A DNA stretch of 64,000 bases from Chelatococcus sambhunathii (GTDB taxonomy: Bacteria; Pseudomonadota; Alphaproteobacteria; Rhizobiales; Methylopilaceae), in the NCBI GenBank assembly GCA_031316315.1, contig JADBEO010000009.1, positions 52,523-116,522 of the forward strand, written 5' to 3'. Below the pieces are notes generated by a model, which worked only from the letters and a program-made list of their open reading frames with translations, was not told where the DNA came from and ran no database searches. The position numbers were made by a program, and so were the translations under genes. Of this stretch, positions 7,906-17,460 are shown one piece after another (position 1 is the stretch's first letter; every line of letters starts with the position of its first letter).

Positions 7906-9504
7906 TCACGGCGCGGGGGCGTTCGCCTTGAGCAGTTTGTACGTCAGGCTGTCCGTGAGCGCCTCGAACGAGGCGTCGACGACGTTCGGCGACACGCCGA
8001 CGGTGGTCCAGACCTCGCCGTCGCCGTCGGTCGATTCGATCAGCACGCGGGTGATCGCGTCGGTGCCGCCGTTCAGGATGCGCACCTTGTAGTCGGTGAG
8101 GCGGAGCTGGGCGATGAAGGGCTGGTAGCGCCCGAGGTCCTTGCGGAGCGCAAGGTCGAGCGCGTTGACCGGACCGATGCCTTCGGCGGCCGTGATCAGC
8201 GGTTCGCCGTCGACGGTGACCTTCACAACGGCCTCCGACACGGTGATCTGACCGCCGAGCGGGTCGCGCCGCCGCGAGACCATCACGCGGAAACTCTCCA
8301 CGGTGAAGAAGTCCGGTACGCGCCCCAGCGCGCGCTTGGCCAGCAGCGCGAAGGACGCCTCCGCGCCCTCGTAGGCGTAGCCCTGCGCCTCGCGCGCCTT
8401 CACCTCGGCGAGCAGCCGGTCGAGCCGCGGATCGGACTTGTCGACCTCGACGCCGACGCGCGCCAGCTCGGAAAGGAGGTTCGACTTGCCGCCCTGGTCA
8501 GAAACCAGCAGCCGGCGGTGGTTGCCGACGCTGTCCGGCGCAATGTGCTCGTAAGTGCGTGGGTCCTTGAGGATCGCGGATGCGTGGATGCCGGCCTTGG
8601 TCGCGAAGGCGTTGGCGCCGACATAAGGGGCGTAGCGGTTGGACGGCCGGTTGATCAGCTCGTCGAAGGCGCGCGACAGCGACGACAGGCCCGCCAGCGC
8701 CTCGTCGGACACGCCGACCTCAAAACGGTCGGAAAAATCCGGCTTCAGCTTCAGCGTCGGGATCAGCGTGGTCAGGTTGGCGTTGCCGCAGCGCTCGCCG
8801 AGCCCGTTCAGCGCGCCCTGGATCTGCCGCGCGCCCGCCTTGACCGCCGCGAGCGAGTTCGCGACCGCGAGCCCCATGTCGTCATGCGCGTGGACGCCGA
8901 GATTCTTCCCCGGCACGACCTCCGCGACGCGCCCGACGATGTCGGCGACCTCTTCCGGCGTCGTCCCGCCATTGGTGTCGCAAAGAACTACCCAGCGCGC
9001 GCCCGCGTCGCGCGCCGCCCTGGCGCAGGCGAGCGCATAGTCGGGATTGGCCTTGTAGCCATCGAAGAAGTGCTCGCAGTCGACCATGGTCTCGCGGCCG
9101 GCGGCGACCGAGGCCGCGACCGTCTCGCGGATCGACTCGAGGTTCTCCTCGAGCGTCACCCCGAGGGCGTTGGTGACGTGGAAATCCCAGCTTTTCGCGA
9201 CGAAGCAGCAGGCCCCTGCCTGCGCCTGCAGCACGCCCTGAAGGCCCGGATCATTGGCGGCCGAACGGCCCGCCCGCTTCGTCATGCCGAAGGCGGTGAA
9301 CGTCGCCTTTTCCGTGCGCGGCCGCGCGAAGAACTCGGTGTCGGTCGGATTGGCGCCTGGATAGCCGCCCTCGACATAGTCGACGCCGAGCCGGTCGAGC
9401 ATCTGCGCCACAGCGATCTTGTCGTCGAGCGTGAAGTCGACCCCGGCCGTCTGCGCGCCGTCGCGCAGCGTGGTGTCGAACAGGTAGAGGCGTTCGCGGT
9501 TCAT
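7906..9504 (-). CDS. cimA: (R)-citramalate synthase
   Basis: A 532-residue DRE-TIM metallolyase that condenses pyruvate with acetyl-CoA to citramalate, feeding the threonine-independent route to 2-oxobutyrate and isoleucine. FDTTLRDGAQTAGVDF gives the catalytic Arg and metal-binding Asp; GVHAHDDMGLAVANS gives the HxH metal ligands; LNGLGERCGNANL is the family signature. The C-terminal LeuA-type allosteric domain is present (about residues 390-525). The length and the DYVEGGYPGANPTDTEFF segment distinguish it from 2-isopropylmalate and homocitrate synthases. Its start overlaps the HEPN gene stop (ATGA), making it the last cistron of cysS-MNT-HEPN-cimA. Confidence 0.93.
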   Translation of the reverse strand: MNRERLYLFDTTLRDGAQTAGVDFTLDDKIAVAQMLDRLGVDYVEGGYPGANPTDTEFFARPRTEKATFTAFGMTKRAGRSAANDPGLQGVLQAQAGACCFVAKSWDFHVTNALGVTLEENLESIRETVAASVAAGRETMVDCEHFFDGYKANPDYALACARAARDAGARWVVLCDTNGGTTPEEVADIVGRVAEVVPGKNLGVHAHDDMGLAVANSLAAVKAGARQIQGALNGLGERCGNANLTTLIPTLKLKPDFSDRFEVGVSDEALAGLSSLSRAFDELINRPSNRYAPYVGANAFATKAGIHASAILKDPRTYEHIAPDSVGNHRRLLVSDQGGKSNLLSELARVGVEVDKSDPRLDRLLAEVKAREAQGYAYEGAEASFALLAKRALGRVPDFFTVESFRVMVSRRRDPLGGQITVSEAVVKVTVDGEPLITAAEGIGPVNALDLALRKDLGRYQPFIAQLRLTDYKVRILNGGTDAITRVLIESTDGDGEVWTTVGVSPNVVDASFEALTDSLTYKLLKANAPAP

Positions 9505-9899
9505 GGGGCGTCGCTCTCGGGCGAAAGCAGCCGCCTGATCTCGGCCACGAAAGCCTTGGCGAGAGCGACGTCCTGCGCCGCTTTTCCGGCCTCGATGACG
9601 CGCCCGTCGTAGTCGGCGACCGCACGATCCTTGGCGAGCACGGCAAGCGTGCGGCCCAAATCCGCCCCCACCACTCCCGTGCGGATCAGCGCCTCCGAGA
9701 AGCGCGCGATCAGTCCCGAATGGGTTTTGATCGCTTCGGGATCAACCTCCGCGACGCTGGCGAGAGCCGCACGTGCGGCGTTGAAGGCAGCGTAGTAGGC
9801 GCGGCCGGCGGCGGCGTCGGAATCGCCATCGTCCAGCACAACAGAGGCCGTCGTAAGCGCCCGCTCCGCCTTGGCCATGAGTTCGTCGGAAACGCTCAT
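9501..9899 (-). CDS. HEPN-domain protein (UPF0332-like), partner of MNT protein
   Basis: A 132-residue all-helical protein of the HEPN superfamily. The diagnostic segment is DAAAGRAYYAAFNAARAAL followed by KTHSGLIARFSEALI. In this subfamily the position after YYAxF is usually His; here it is Asn, so RNase activity of the R-x4-6-H kind may be lost or weakened. The ATG at 9897-9899 is chosen because it overlaps the stop of the nucleotidyltransferase gene (ATGA). The stop in turn overlaps cimA. HEPN proteins paired with MNT proteins usually form toxin-antitoxin modules in which MNT AMPylates or masks HEPN. This pair may be such a module or a domesticated regulator of its flanking genes. Confidence 0.8.
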   Translation of the reverse strand: MSVSDELMAKAERALTTASVVLDDGDSDAAAGRAYYAAFNAARAALASVAEVDPEAIKTHSGLIARFSEALIRTGVVGADLGRTLAVLAKDRAVADYDGRVIEAGKAAQDVALAKAFVAEIRRLLSPESDAP

Positions 9900-10287
9900 A
9901 ACACGCGGCGCCCGTCGCGCTTCATGGCCCGGCCGAGAGATCGGTTGTGCAGAAGATCGGGGTCCGACCATCCCGACGACGGGATCAGAAACGGCTCGAT
10001 CACGGTTTTTCCCGAGAGCAGAACTTCGAAGGCGAGTTCGACCAGTTCGGTCTCCAGTCCGTCCTGCCGCGCGGCGGCGTCGTCGATGACGACCGCGACG
10101 TCGGCGTCGCTCTCCGGCCGGTTGTCGCCACGCGCGCGACTTCCGAACAGGTAGAGCCCTTCCACATGCGCGCCGAACCTTTCACGGACAAGCGCCGCGA
10201 AAGCCGAGAGATCGCGCTCGACCTCCAGCTCGCTCGGCGGACGCCAAGCGGCGGCGGCCGCCTTGGGCGAAAGGTCGGCGAGGTCCG

Positions 10288-10291
<4 letters not shown>
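9896..10291 (-). CDS. MNT-type minimal nucleotidyltransferase (putative antitoxin)
   Basis: A 131-residue protein of the pol-beta nucleotidyltransferase superfamily. The GS-x10-DxD active-site motif is intact: [20 protein letters not shown], near residues 50-69. The third acidic residue probably lies in the later VIEPFLI strand region. It is encoded directly upstream of a HEPN protein, the standard MNT-HEPN order. Its ATG overlaps the cysS stop (ATGA) and its stop overlaps the HEPN start (ATGA), so translation is coupled on both sides. The expected activity is AMP transfer to the partner HEPN protein, an inference from characterised MntA-HepT systems. Confidence 0.82.
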
Positions 10292-11646
<1,355 letters not shown>

Positions 11647-11941
11647 GCCCGATCCTCCTCGTTGGGCGGGGGTGTCGCGCTTATCTCGAAAAAATCCAAG
11701 AAAAAATCCGCCGTGAGCCGCGCGACGCGCATGCAAGCCGGGGCGATCGCGCCTCGGCGGCCAGCCGATCCTGTCACCCTCCGATACCGTGCTTCGAATT
11801 GCTCGATGCTTTCGCAGCCAAAAATAGTCCAATCAGCTTGAACCGGCGCATCGCGTCGGCAGACAAAGCTTCGAACGCGCCGACTGCGCGCTGAACGGAT
11901 CGGCGGCCCGCTCGATCGGGCTTATTTTTGGAGACGCCGAA
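11647..11941. promoter_or_regulatory. Divergent intergenic region, cysS / secreted protein
   Basis: There is no credible gene here. The region must hold the cysS promoter (minus) and the promoter for the secreted protein at 11942 (plus). An A-rich patch near 11690-11710 (CGAAAAAATCCAAGAAAAAA on the plus strand) stands out against the GC-rich surroundings. I could not assign a confident -35/-10 pair. Confidence 0.4.
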
Positions 11942-12448
11942 ATGAGGTTCCGCCTGCCGCGCGCCGCCCTTCTCGCCTGCGCCCTCGCTTCGCCCGCGAC
12001 GGCCTTCGCGGGGCCGTCCGAATGCGACGCGATCGTCAAGGCGATGCTCGCAGTTCCGGACCAGCCGGGCGTGCGCCAGGTCATCATGTTGAGCCCGACG
12101 CAGGCCGGACCGACCTCGATCCTGCACAAGGACGCGATGTACATCCGCGAGCACGAGGCCAAGGCCTGGATGAAAGTCCCGCTCGACGCCGCCAAGCGCC
12201 GCGCGATGGCGGAGGCGGGACTGAAGGCGCTGCCCCTCAACGACTGCCAGTCCGCCGACGGCGAGACGCTCGGTGGCGTCGCGGTCAACGTCTACGCCTT
12301 CAAGCAGCGCAATCCGTTGAAGCCGGGCGGCATGGCGTCGAGCCGCATCCTGATCGGCGCTTCGGACGGCCTGCCGCGCCGCATGGACCTGCCCGACGGC
12401 ATGGCCATGAGCTTCGAATATGGCGACTTCCCAGCCCCGACGCCCTGA
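11942..12448 (+). CDS. Conserved secreted protein of unknown function
   Basis: A 168-residue protein with a clear Sec signal (RFRLPRAALLACALASPATAFA, cleavage after about residue 23) that should be periplasmic. The mature part starts with ECDAIVKAML and has a second cysteine in LPLNDCQSADG, so a single disulfide is possible. VNVYAFKQRNP and SRILIGASDGLPRRMDL suggest a small beta-rich domain of the kind seen in periplasmic lipoprotein-like carrier proteins, but I do not recognise a named family. It is followed after 31 bp by an OmpA-family protein, also exported, with which it may be co-transcribed. Confidence 0.7.
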   Translation: MRFRLPRAALLACALASPATAFAGPSECDAIVKAMLAVPDQPGVRQVIMLSPTQAGPTSILHKDAMYIREHEAKAWMKVPLDAAKRRAMAEAGLKALPLNDCQSADGETLGGVAVNVYAFKQRNPLKPGGMASSRILIGASDGLPRRMDLPDGMAMSFEYGDFPAPTP

Positions 12449-12479
12449 GCGTCTAACCCAGCAGAACGGACCAGCCGAC

Positions 12480-13463
12480 ATGACCATCCGCTCCGCCGCT
12501 CTCGGCGCTCTGCTCTCGCTGGCTCTCGCCGCGCCCGCCTTCGCCGCTGACGCGACCGGCTGCAAGGACCTTGCGGGCCTCAAGCGGTTCGAGGGCTCCT
12601 CGATCGCGCTCTGCGAGAAGAAGGCCTTCGCCGAATACACGCTGGCGACCGGCAGGACGCCGGCCTTCGACTTCGACACGCGCAAGGGCGTCTACGATGA
12701 AAAGCTCGATCTCGAGGGTCGGCTCAGCCAGAACGTCTATTCGGTCCCGAAAGGCCCCTCCGCCGCCGAGGTCTTCCGCAATTACAAGCAGGAGCTCGCC
12801 GAGAAGGGCTGGAAGATCCTGTTCGAGGCCAAGCAGAGCGAGATCGGAGACGGGCTCCAGCGCGTCATGGAGCAGGGTCCCGGCGGACAGGTCTTCGGCT
12901 ACAGCGAGCAGGAAGCCCGCTACCTTTCCGCCGTGAAGGAGGCGGACGGGCTCACCACCCACATCGCGCTCTACGTCGTCGAATACGCCGACGGCTACAA
13001 TCCGGTCGTGAACCCGGTGAAGGGCCAGGTCTATGTCCGGCTCGACGCACTGGAGAGCGGCGAGCTGAAGAACCAGATGGTCGTGGTCTCGGCCGAAGAG
13101 ATCGCCAAGGGGCTCGACCAGTCCGGACGCGTCGCGCTCTACGGCCTGTTCTTCGACTTCAACAAGGCGACGCTGCAGCCCGAATCGAAGCCGACGCTCG
13201 ACGAGATCGCGCGCTTCCTGAGCGCCAATCCGGGGCTGAAGGTCCACGTCGTCGGCCACACCGACAATGTCGGCGGCGTCGAGTTCAACCAGAGGCTCAG
13301 CCAGGCGCGCGCCGACGCGGTCGTGGCGGCGCTCGCCAGGGGCTACGGCGTGCCGCCGTCACGGATGCGCCCGGCGGGCGTCGGCCTGCTCTCCCCCGTC
13401 GCCTCGAACGCGGACGAGGAAGGCCGGGCGAAGAACCGCCGCGTCGAGCTGCTGCCGCAGTGA
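12480..13463 (+). CDS. OmpA-family periplasmic/outer membrane protein
   Basis: A 327-residue exported protein. Residues 1-22 form a Sec signal. Residues 23-205 are a non-barrel domain with FPYTLATGRTP-like features (here EYTLATGRTPAFDFDTRKGVYD) and a YKQELAEKGWKILFE stretch. The C-terminal 110 residues are a typical peptidoglycan-binding OmpA domain: LFFDFNKATLQPESKPTLDE, then VVGHTDNVGGVEFNQRLSQ and the closing RRVEL. This suggests it tethers the envelope to peptidoglycan. ATG 12480 fits the signal peptide better than the longer open frame. It lies immediately upstream of the pqq cluster but is separated from pqqA by 205 bp, so is probably transcribed independently. Confidence 0.85.
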   Translation: MTIRSAALGALLSLALAAPAFAADATGCKDLAGLKRFEGSSIALCEKKAFAEYTLATGRTPAFDFDTRKGVYDEKLDLEGRLSQNVYSVPKGPSAAEVFRNYKQELAEKGWKILFEAKQSEIGDGLQRVMEQGPGGQVFGYSEQEARYLSAVKEADGLTTHIALYVVEYADGYNPVVNPVKGQVYVRLDALESGELKNQMVVVSAEEIAKGLDQSGRVALYGLFFDFNKATLQPESKPTLDEIARFLSANPGLKVHVVGHTDNVGGVEFNQRLSQARADAVVAALARGYGVPPSRMRPAGVGLLSPVASNADEEGRAKNRRVELLPQ

Positions 13464-13668
13464 CGCGAGCGGCGGTCGCCCCGACGCCCGTTCGCCACAA
13501 TTCCGCGCAGGATCGAACTCTAAGAACCTCTTGAGAAAACGCCGTCCCGGATTACCAAGAATTAAGGCGACTTACGCGGTTTGCGCCACTATCTATGCGA
13601 TGGCGCTGAGGGTGATCGTCGATCGCCGGCGGCGCGGGACGTGAAACCTGAAACCCAAGGAGGCTATC

Positions 13669-13746
13669 ATGGCCTGGACCGCTCCGATCGTTTCCGAGAC
13701 TCCGGTTGGTCTCGAAGTGACCTCGTACTCCCCGGCTGAGCTCTGA
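13669..13746 (+). CDS. pqqA: PQQ precursor peptide PqqA
   Basis: A 25-residue ribosomal precursor of pyrroloquinoline quinone. The conserved Glu16 and Tyr20 that are cross-linked to build PQQ are present in the segment GLEVTSYSPAEL (E-V-T-S-Y spacing). A near-perfect Shine-Dalgarno AAGGAGG at 13657-13663 sits five bases before the ATG, consistent with the high expression PqqA needs. The gene is followed by pqqB 52 bp downstream. It is complete and shows no sign of decay. Confidence 0.97.
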   Translation: MAWTAPIVSETPVGLEVTSYSPAEL

Positions 13747-13798
13747 GCTCATCCGCTGACTGAATTCAAGACGACCAGCGGAGCACAGGACTGACGTC

Positions 13799-14746
13799 AT
13801 GGCGCTTCGCATGGTCGTACTTGGTTCGGGCGCCGGCGGCGGCTTCCCCCAGTGGAACTGCCGCTGTCCGGTGTGCTCGCTCGCCTGGGACGGCGACCCG
13901 CGGGTCAAGCCCCGCACGCAGTCGTCGATCGCGGTCGAGACAGGCGAAGGCCGCTGGACGTTGTTCAACGCCTCGCCCGACCTGCGCTCGCAGATCCTGG
14001 CGACGAAGCAGATCCAGCCGACGGGCTTGCGCGAGACGCCGATCGGCTCCGTCGTTCTCACCAATGGCGACGTCGACCACGTCGACGGCCTGATCACGCT
14101 GCGTGAGCGCTCGCCGCTCACCGTCCACGCGACGTCGCAGATCTCCGCGGTGCTCGACGCCAATCCGATCTTCGGCGTGCTCGCGAAGGACGTCGTGGCG
14201 CGCAAGGTCGTGGAGCTAGATCGCCCGTTCCAGATCGACGACACGCGCATCGAATTCTTCGGCGTACCCGGCAAGGTGCCGCTCTATCTGGAGACCGAAG
14301 ACCTCAAGATCGGCGACACGTCCGGCGACACCATCGGCGTCACGATGGAGAAGGACGGCACGCGGCTCGTCTACATACCCGGCTGCGCCGTCGTGAACGA
14401 CGACGTCCGGGCCCGCGTCGAAGGCGCGGACGTGCTGCTCTTCGACGGCACAGTGTTCGAAGACGACGAGATGGAGAAGGCCGGCGTCGGCGTGAAGACC
14501 GGCCGGCGCATGGGCCACGTTCCGATCTCCGGCGACGGTGGCTCTCTGGATGCGTTCAAAGGTGTGAAAGTCGGTCGCAAGATCTACATTCACATCAACA
14601 ACACCAACCCGATCCTGATCGACGGCTCGCCTGAGCGGCGCGCGGTGGAGGCGGCGGGATGGGAAGTCTCTGAAGACGGGCTCGAGGTCACGGCGGGCCT
14701 CGCCCGGGGAACCGAACAGAGGAGCCGCGATCAAACCGCGGCCTGA
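13799..14746 (+). CDS. pqqB: PQQ biosynthesis protein PqqB
   Basis: A 315-residue metallo-beta-lactamase-fold protein thought to hydroxylate the PQQ intermediate after peptide release. VVLGSGAGGGFPQWNCRCPVC is the diagnostic N-terminus, with the zinc-binding Cys pair. The metal region reads LTNGDVDHVDGLITLRE, the divergent form typical of PqqB. HVPISGDGGSLDAF and IYIHINNTNPIL are further family motifs. The C-terminus carries an extra charged tail beyond EVTAGLA, so the protein is about ten residues longer than usual. It lies between pqqA and pqqC and ends 19 bp before pqqC. Confidence 0.96.
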   Translation: MALRMVVLGSGAGGGFPQWNCRCPVCSLAWDGDPRVKPRTQSSIAVETGEGRWTLFNASPDLRSQILATKQIQPTGLRETPIGSVVLTNGDVDHVDGLITLRERSPLTVHATSQISAVLDANPIFGVLAKDVVARKVVELDRPFQIDDTRIEFFGVPGKVPLYLETEDLKIGDTSGDTIGVTMEKDGTRLVYIPGCAVVNDDVRARVEGADVLLFDGTVFEDDEMEKAGVGVKTGRRMGHVPISGDGGSLDAFKGVKVGRKIYIHINNTNPILIDGSPERRAVEAAGWEVSEDGLEVTAGLARGTEQRSRDQTAA

Positions 14747-14765
14747 CGCGACGCGGAGGATCGAG

Positions 14766-15521
14766 ATGGCTGACCTGCTGACCCCCGACGAACTCGAAGC
14801 GCGGCTCCGCCACGTCGGCGAGACCCGCTACCATCACCTTCATCCGTTCCAGCTGCGTCTCCAGTCCGGCGCGTGCTCGCGCGGCGAGATCGAGGCGTGG
14901 GCGCTGAACCGCTACCTCTATCAGGCCTGCATCCCGCAGAAGGACGCCGCCATCCTCGCCCGCATGGAGGACGCGCAGATGCGACGCGACTGGCGCCAGC
15001 GCATCATCGATCATGACGGCGAGCGCGAGGGCGAGGGCGGCATCGCCAAGTGGCTGAAGCTGACGGACGACCTCGGCCTCGACCGCGAGGCCGTCGTGTC
15101 GGGCCGGCTCGCCCTCCCCGCCACCAAGTTCGCGGTGAACGCGTATCTTTCTTTCGTGAAGGACAAGTCGCTGCTGGAGGCGATCGCCTCCTCGCTGACC
15201 GAGCTGTTCTCGCCGATGGTCATCAAGACCCGGGTGTCGGGCATGCTGGCGAACTACGACTTCATCACGCCGGAGACGCTCGCCTATTTCACCGCGCGGC
15301 CGGTGCAGGCCAAGCGCGACAGCGACTTCGCCCTCGCCTACGTCAAGGAGAACGCGAAGACCCCGGAGCAGCAGCAGGCCGCGATCGGCGCGCTCGAGTT
15401 CAAGTGCTCCATGCTCTGGGCCATGCTCGACGCGCTGGAGCACGCCTATCTCTACGCGCAGCCCTGGCCGGACGCCTTCGTGCCCGCCGACGCGCCGGCC
15501 AAACGCGAGGCCGCCGAGTGA
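14766..15521 (+). CDS. pqqC: Pyrroloquinoline-quinone synthase PqqC
   Basis: A 251-residue all-helical oxidase that performs the final ring closure and oxygen-dependent oxidation to [36 protein letters not shown] and [15 protein letters not shown] contain the His, Arg and Tyr residues of the cofactor-free active site. [15 protein letters not shown] and NYDFI are also typical. Unlike Methylobacterium extorquens, where PqqC and PqqD are fused, this PqqC is free-standing: its TGA overlaps the GTG start of pqqD (GTGA), so the ratio is kept by coupling. Confidence 0.97.
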   Translation: MADLLTPDELEARLRHVGETRYHHLHPFQLRLQSGACSRGEIEAWALNRYLYQACIPQKDAAILARMEDAQMRRDWRQRIIDHDGEREGEGGIAKWLKLTDDLGLDREAVVSGRLALPATKFAVNAYLSFVKDKSLLEAIASSLTELFSPMVIKTRVSGMLANYDFITPETLAYFTARPVQAKRDSDFALAYVKENAKTPEQQQAAIGALEFKCSMLWAMLDALEHAYLYAQPWPDAFVPADAPAKREAAE

Positions 15522-15799
15522 CGGACGTCGCATCCACCGCGACCCCGAAGCTGCCGCGCGGCGTGCGCCTGCGCCGCGACGAGGTGCGCGACGAGTGGCT
15601 GCTGCTCGCGCCCGAGCGCGTGCTGAAGCCGGACGCCATCGCCGTGAAGGTGCTGGAGCTCTGCGACGGCGTCCGCACGGTCGAGGGCATCGTCGACGAA
15701 CTGGCGGCGGCCTATGCGGCCCCGCGCGAGCAGATCGAGACCGACGTGAAGAAGATGCTGGAAGACCTCGCCAACAAGAGGGTTCTGGATCTGGCGTAG
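15518..15799 (+). CDS. pqqD: PQQ peptide chaperone PqqD
   Basis: A 93-residue RiPP recognition element that binds PqqA and delivers it to the radical SAM enzyme Pqq[27 protein letters not shown] is the winged-helix core, and the C-terminus [21 protein letters not shown] is typical of the fold. The start is GTG 15518, which overlaps the pqqC stop by four bases. The stop at 15799 is followed by about 200 bp containing a palindromic repeat before pqqE, so this is the only large gap inside the pqq cluster. Confidence 0.95.
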   Translation: MTDVASTATPKLPRGVRLRRDEVRDEWLLLAPERVLKPDAIAVKVLELCDGVRTVEGIVDELAAAYAAPREQIETDVKKMLEDLANKRVLDLA

Positions 15800-15834
15800 G
15801 TATCGGGGCGTTCGGAGTGGCGGAAACCTCCGGA

Positions 15835-15940
15835 CGTCATTCCGGCCGAAGTGCCGGAATCCATTTCCGCGAGGTCGACCGAGCAGCGAGCAGGTTCGAC
15901 GTTGGTGTTTATGGGTCCCGGCACTTCGGCCGGGACGACG
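15835..15940. repeat. Palindromic repeat between pqqD and pqqE
   Basis: Left arm CGTCATTCCGGCCGAAGTGC is answered by the right arm GCACTTCGGCCGGGACGACG, separated by about 65 bp. Each arm also contains the self-complementary core CCGGCCGAAGTGCCGG-like sequence, so two hairpins or one long stem are possible. The arms resemble the REP-like family A ends (CGTCAT...ATGACG) but the centre differs, so I treat it as a related subtype. Its position inside the operon could lower or process the downstream pqqE message. Confidence 0.75.
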
Positions 15941-15996
15941 ACGGAGCGGCGGAAGCGACCCGCGAGCTTCTGAACGTCCGGGAGAAGGAGGACGAC

Positions 15997-17172
15997 ATGA
16001 ACGACATGACGATCCCGAACCCGGATCAGGCGACCCGCGTGCCGCCGCCGGCGCCGCTCGGCATGCTGGCGGAGCTGACGCACCGCTGCCCGCTCTCCTG
16101 CCCCTACTGCTCGAACCCGGTGGAGCTCGACAAGCGCTCCGGCGAGCTCGACACCGAGACCTGGAAGCGCGTCTTCTCCGAAGCCGCCGCGATGGGCGTG
16201 CTGCACCTCCATTTGTCGGGAGGGGAGCCGACCGCGCGCAAGGACATCGTGGAGCTGACCGCGCATGCGGTGAAGGTCGGCCTCTACACCAACCTGATCA
16301 CCTCCGGAATCGGCGTGGCGCGCGAGAAGCTCGAGGAGCTCGCCGACGCCGGCCTCGACCACGTCCAGCTCTCGATCCAGGACGCGCTGCCGGACAACGC
16401 CGACAAGATCGCCGGGCTCAAAGGCGCGCATGAGAAGAAGCGCGTCTTCGCCGGCTGGGTGCTGGAGCTCGGCCTGCCGCTGACGATCAACGCCGTCATC
16501 CATCGCGGCAACATCGAGAACATCGAGGCGCTGGTCTCGATGGCGCTGGAGTTCGGCGCCCGCCGCGTCGAGATCGCGCATTCGCAATATTACGGCTGGG
16601 CGCTCGAGAACCGGGACATGCTGATGCCGACGCGCGAGCAGGTGATGCGCGCCGCGGCGACGGTGGACCGGCTGCGCGAGGAGCTTGAGGGCAAGCTGGT
16701 CATCGACGCCGTCGTGCCGGACTACTACGCGCGCCGGCCAAAACCCTGCGTCGGAGGCTGGGGCAAGCAGTCGCTCAACGTGACGCCGCAGGGCAAGGTC
16801 CTGCCCTGCCACGCCGCGGAGACGATCGAGCACCTCCAGTTCGACTACGTGACCGAGAAGAGCCTTTCGGAGATCTGGGCCCACGGCTCGGCCTTCGAGG
16901 CCTATCGCGGCACCAGCTGGATGAAGGAGCCCTGCACCAGCTGCCCGCGCAAGGAGATCGACTTCGGCGGCTGCCGCTGCCAGGCGCTCGCCATCACCGG
17001 CGATCCGCGCAACGCCGACCCGGCCTGCTCGCTGTCGCCCTTCCACGCCAAGATCACGTCGCTCGCGATGAAGTCGGCGGCGAAGGAGGGCACGGACTAC
17101 ATCTACCGTCGCTTCGGCGCGCGTCCGGGCGCAGCCCGGGTCGAAATCACGCGCAACAACGCGCCCGTCTGA
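15997..17172 (+). CDS. pqqE: PQQ biosynthesis radical SAM enzyme PqqE
   Basis: A 391-residue SPASM-type radical SAM enzyme that forms the carbon-carbon bond between Glu and Tyr of PqqA. The RS cluster motif is in [13 protein letters not shown] (CxxxCxxC). The auxiliary cluster ligands lie in [40 protein letters not shown] and [11 protein letters not shown] 15997 is chosen from the RBS AAGGAGG about five bases upstream and from homology at [15 protein letters not shown]; the longer open frame upstream reads through the repeat. It is the last gene of the cluster and is followed by a REP element. Confidence 0.97.
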   Translation: MNDMTIPNPDQATRVPPPAPLGMLAELTHRCPLSCPYCSNPVELDKRSGELDTETWKRVFSEAAAMGVLHLHLSGGEPTARKDIVELTAHAVKVGLYTNLITSGIGVAREKLEELADAGLDHVQLSIQDALPDNADKIAGLKGAHEKKRVFAGWVLELGLPLTINAVIHRGNIENIEALVSMALEFGARRVEIAHSQYYGWALENRDMLMPTREQVMRAAATVDRLREELEGKLVIDAVVPDYYARRPKPCVGGWGKQSLNVTPQGKVLPCHAAETIEHLQFDYVTEKSLSEIWAHGSAFEAYRGTSWMKEPCTSCPRKEIDFGGCRCQALAITGDPRNADPACSLSPFHAKITSLAMKSAAKEGTDYIYRRFGARPGAARVEITRNNAPV

Positions 17173-17194
17173 AAGCGTATCCGCGCTTCAGGGC

Positions 17195-17276
17195 CGTCAT
17201 CGCCGGGCTTGACCCGGCGATCCATCACCCGCGGACGCGGGCGGGATAGATGCCCGGATCAAGTCCGGGCATGACG
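17195..17276. repeat. REP-like palindromic element, family A (copy 2)
   Basis: The left arm CGTCATCGCCGGGCTTGACC and the right arm GATCAAGTCCGGGCATGACG face each other, matching the arms of the copy at 6135-6213. It lies 22 bp downstream of the pqqE stop and may act as the 3'-end structure of the pqq transcript. The remaining 17277-17460 before the DUF2865 gene show no gene. Confidence 0.8.
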
Positions 17277-17460
17277 CAGTCTTGCGCCGACGACGCTCCC
17301 ACACTGCGCAAGGAGCGTCGACATGAGTTCGCCGGGCATCTCACTTCCGTCCCATTGTCGCGGCCCTGTGCGGGACGCTCCGGACGCGCTAGAAGCGGCG
17401 CTGGGGGCCGGGATCGCGCCGAACGGCGCGCCCGCAAGCTGAATCGGCTATGAGTTGCGG

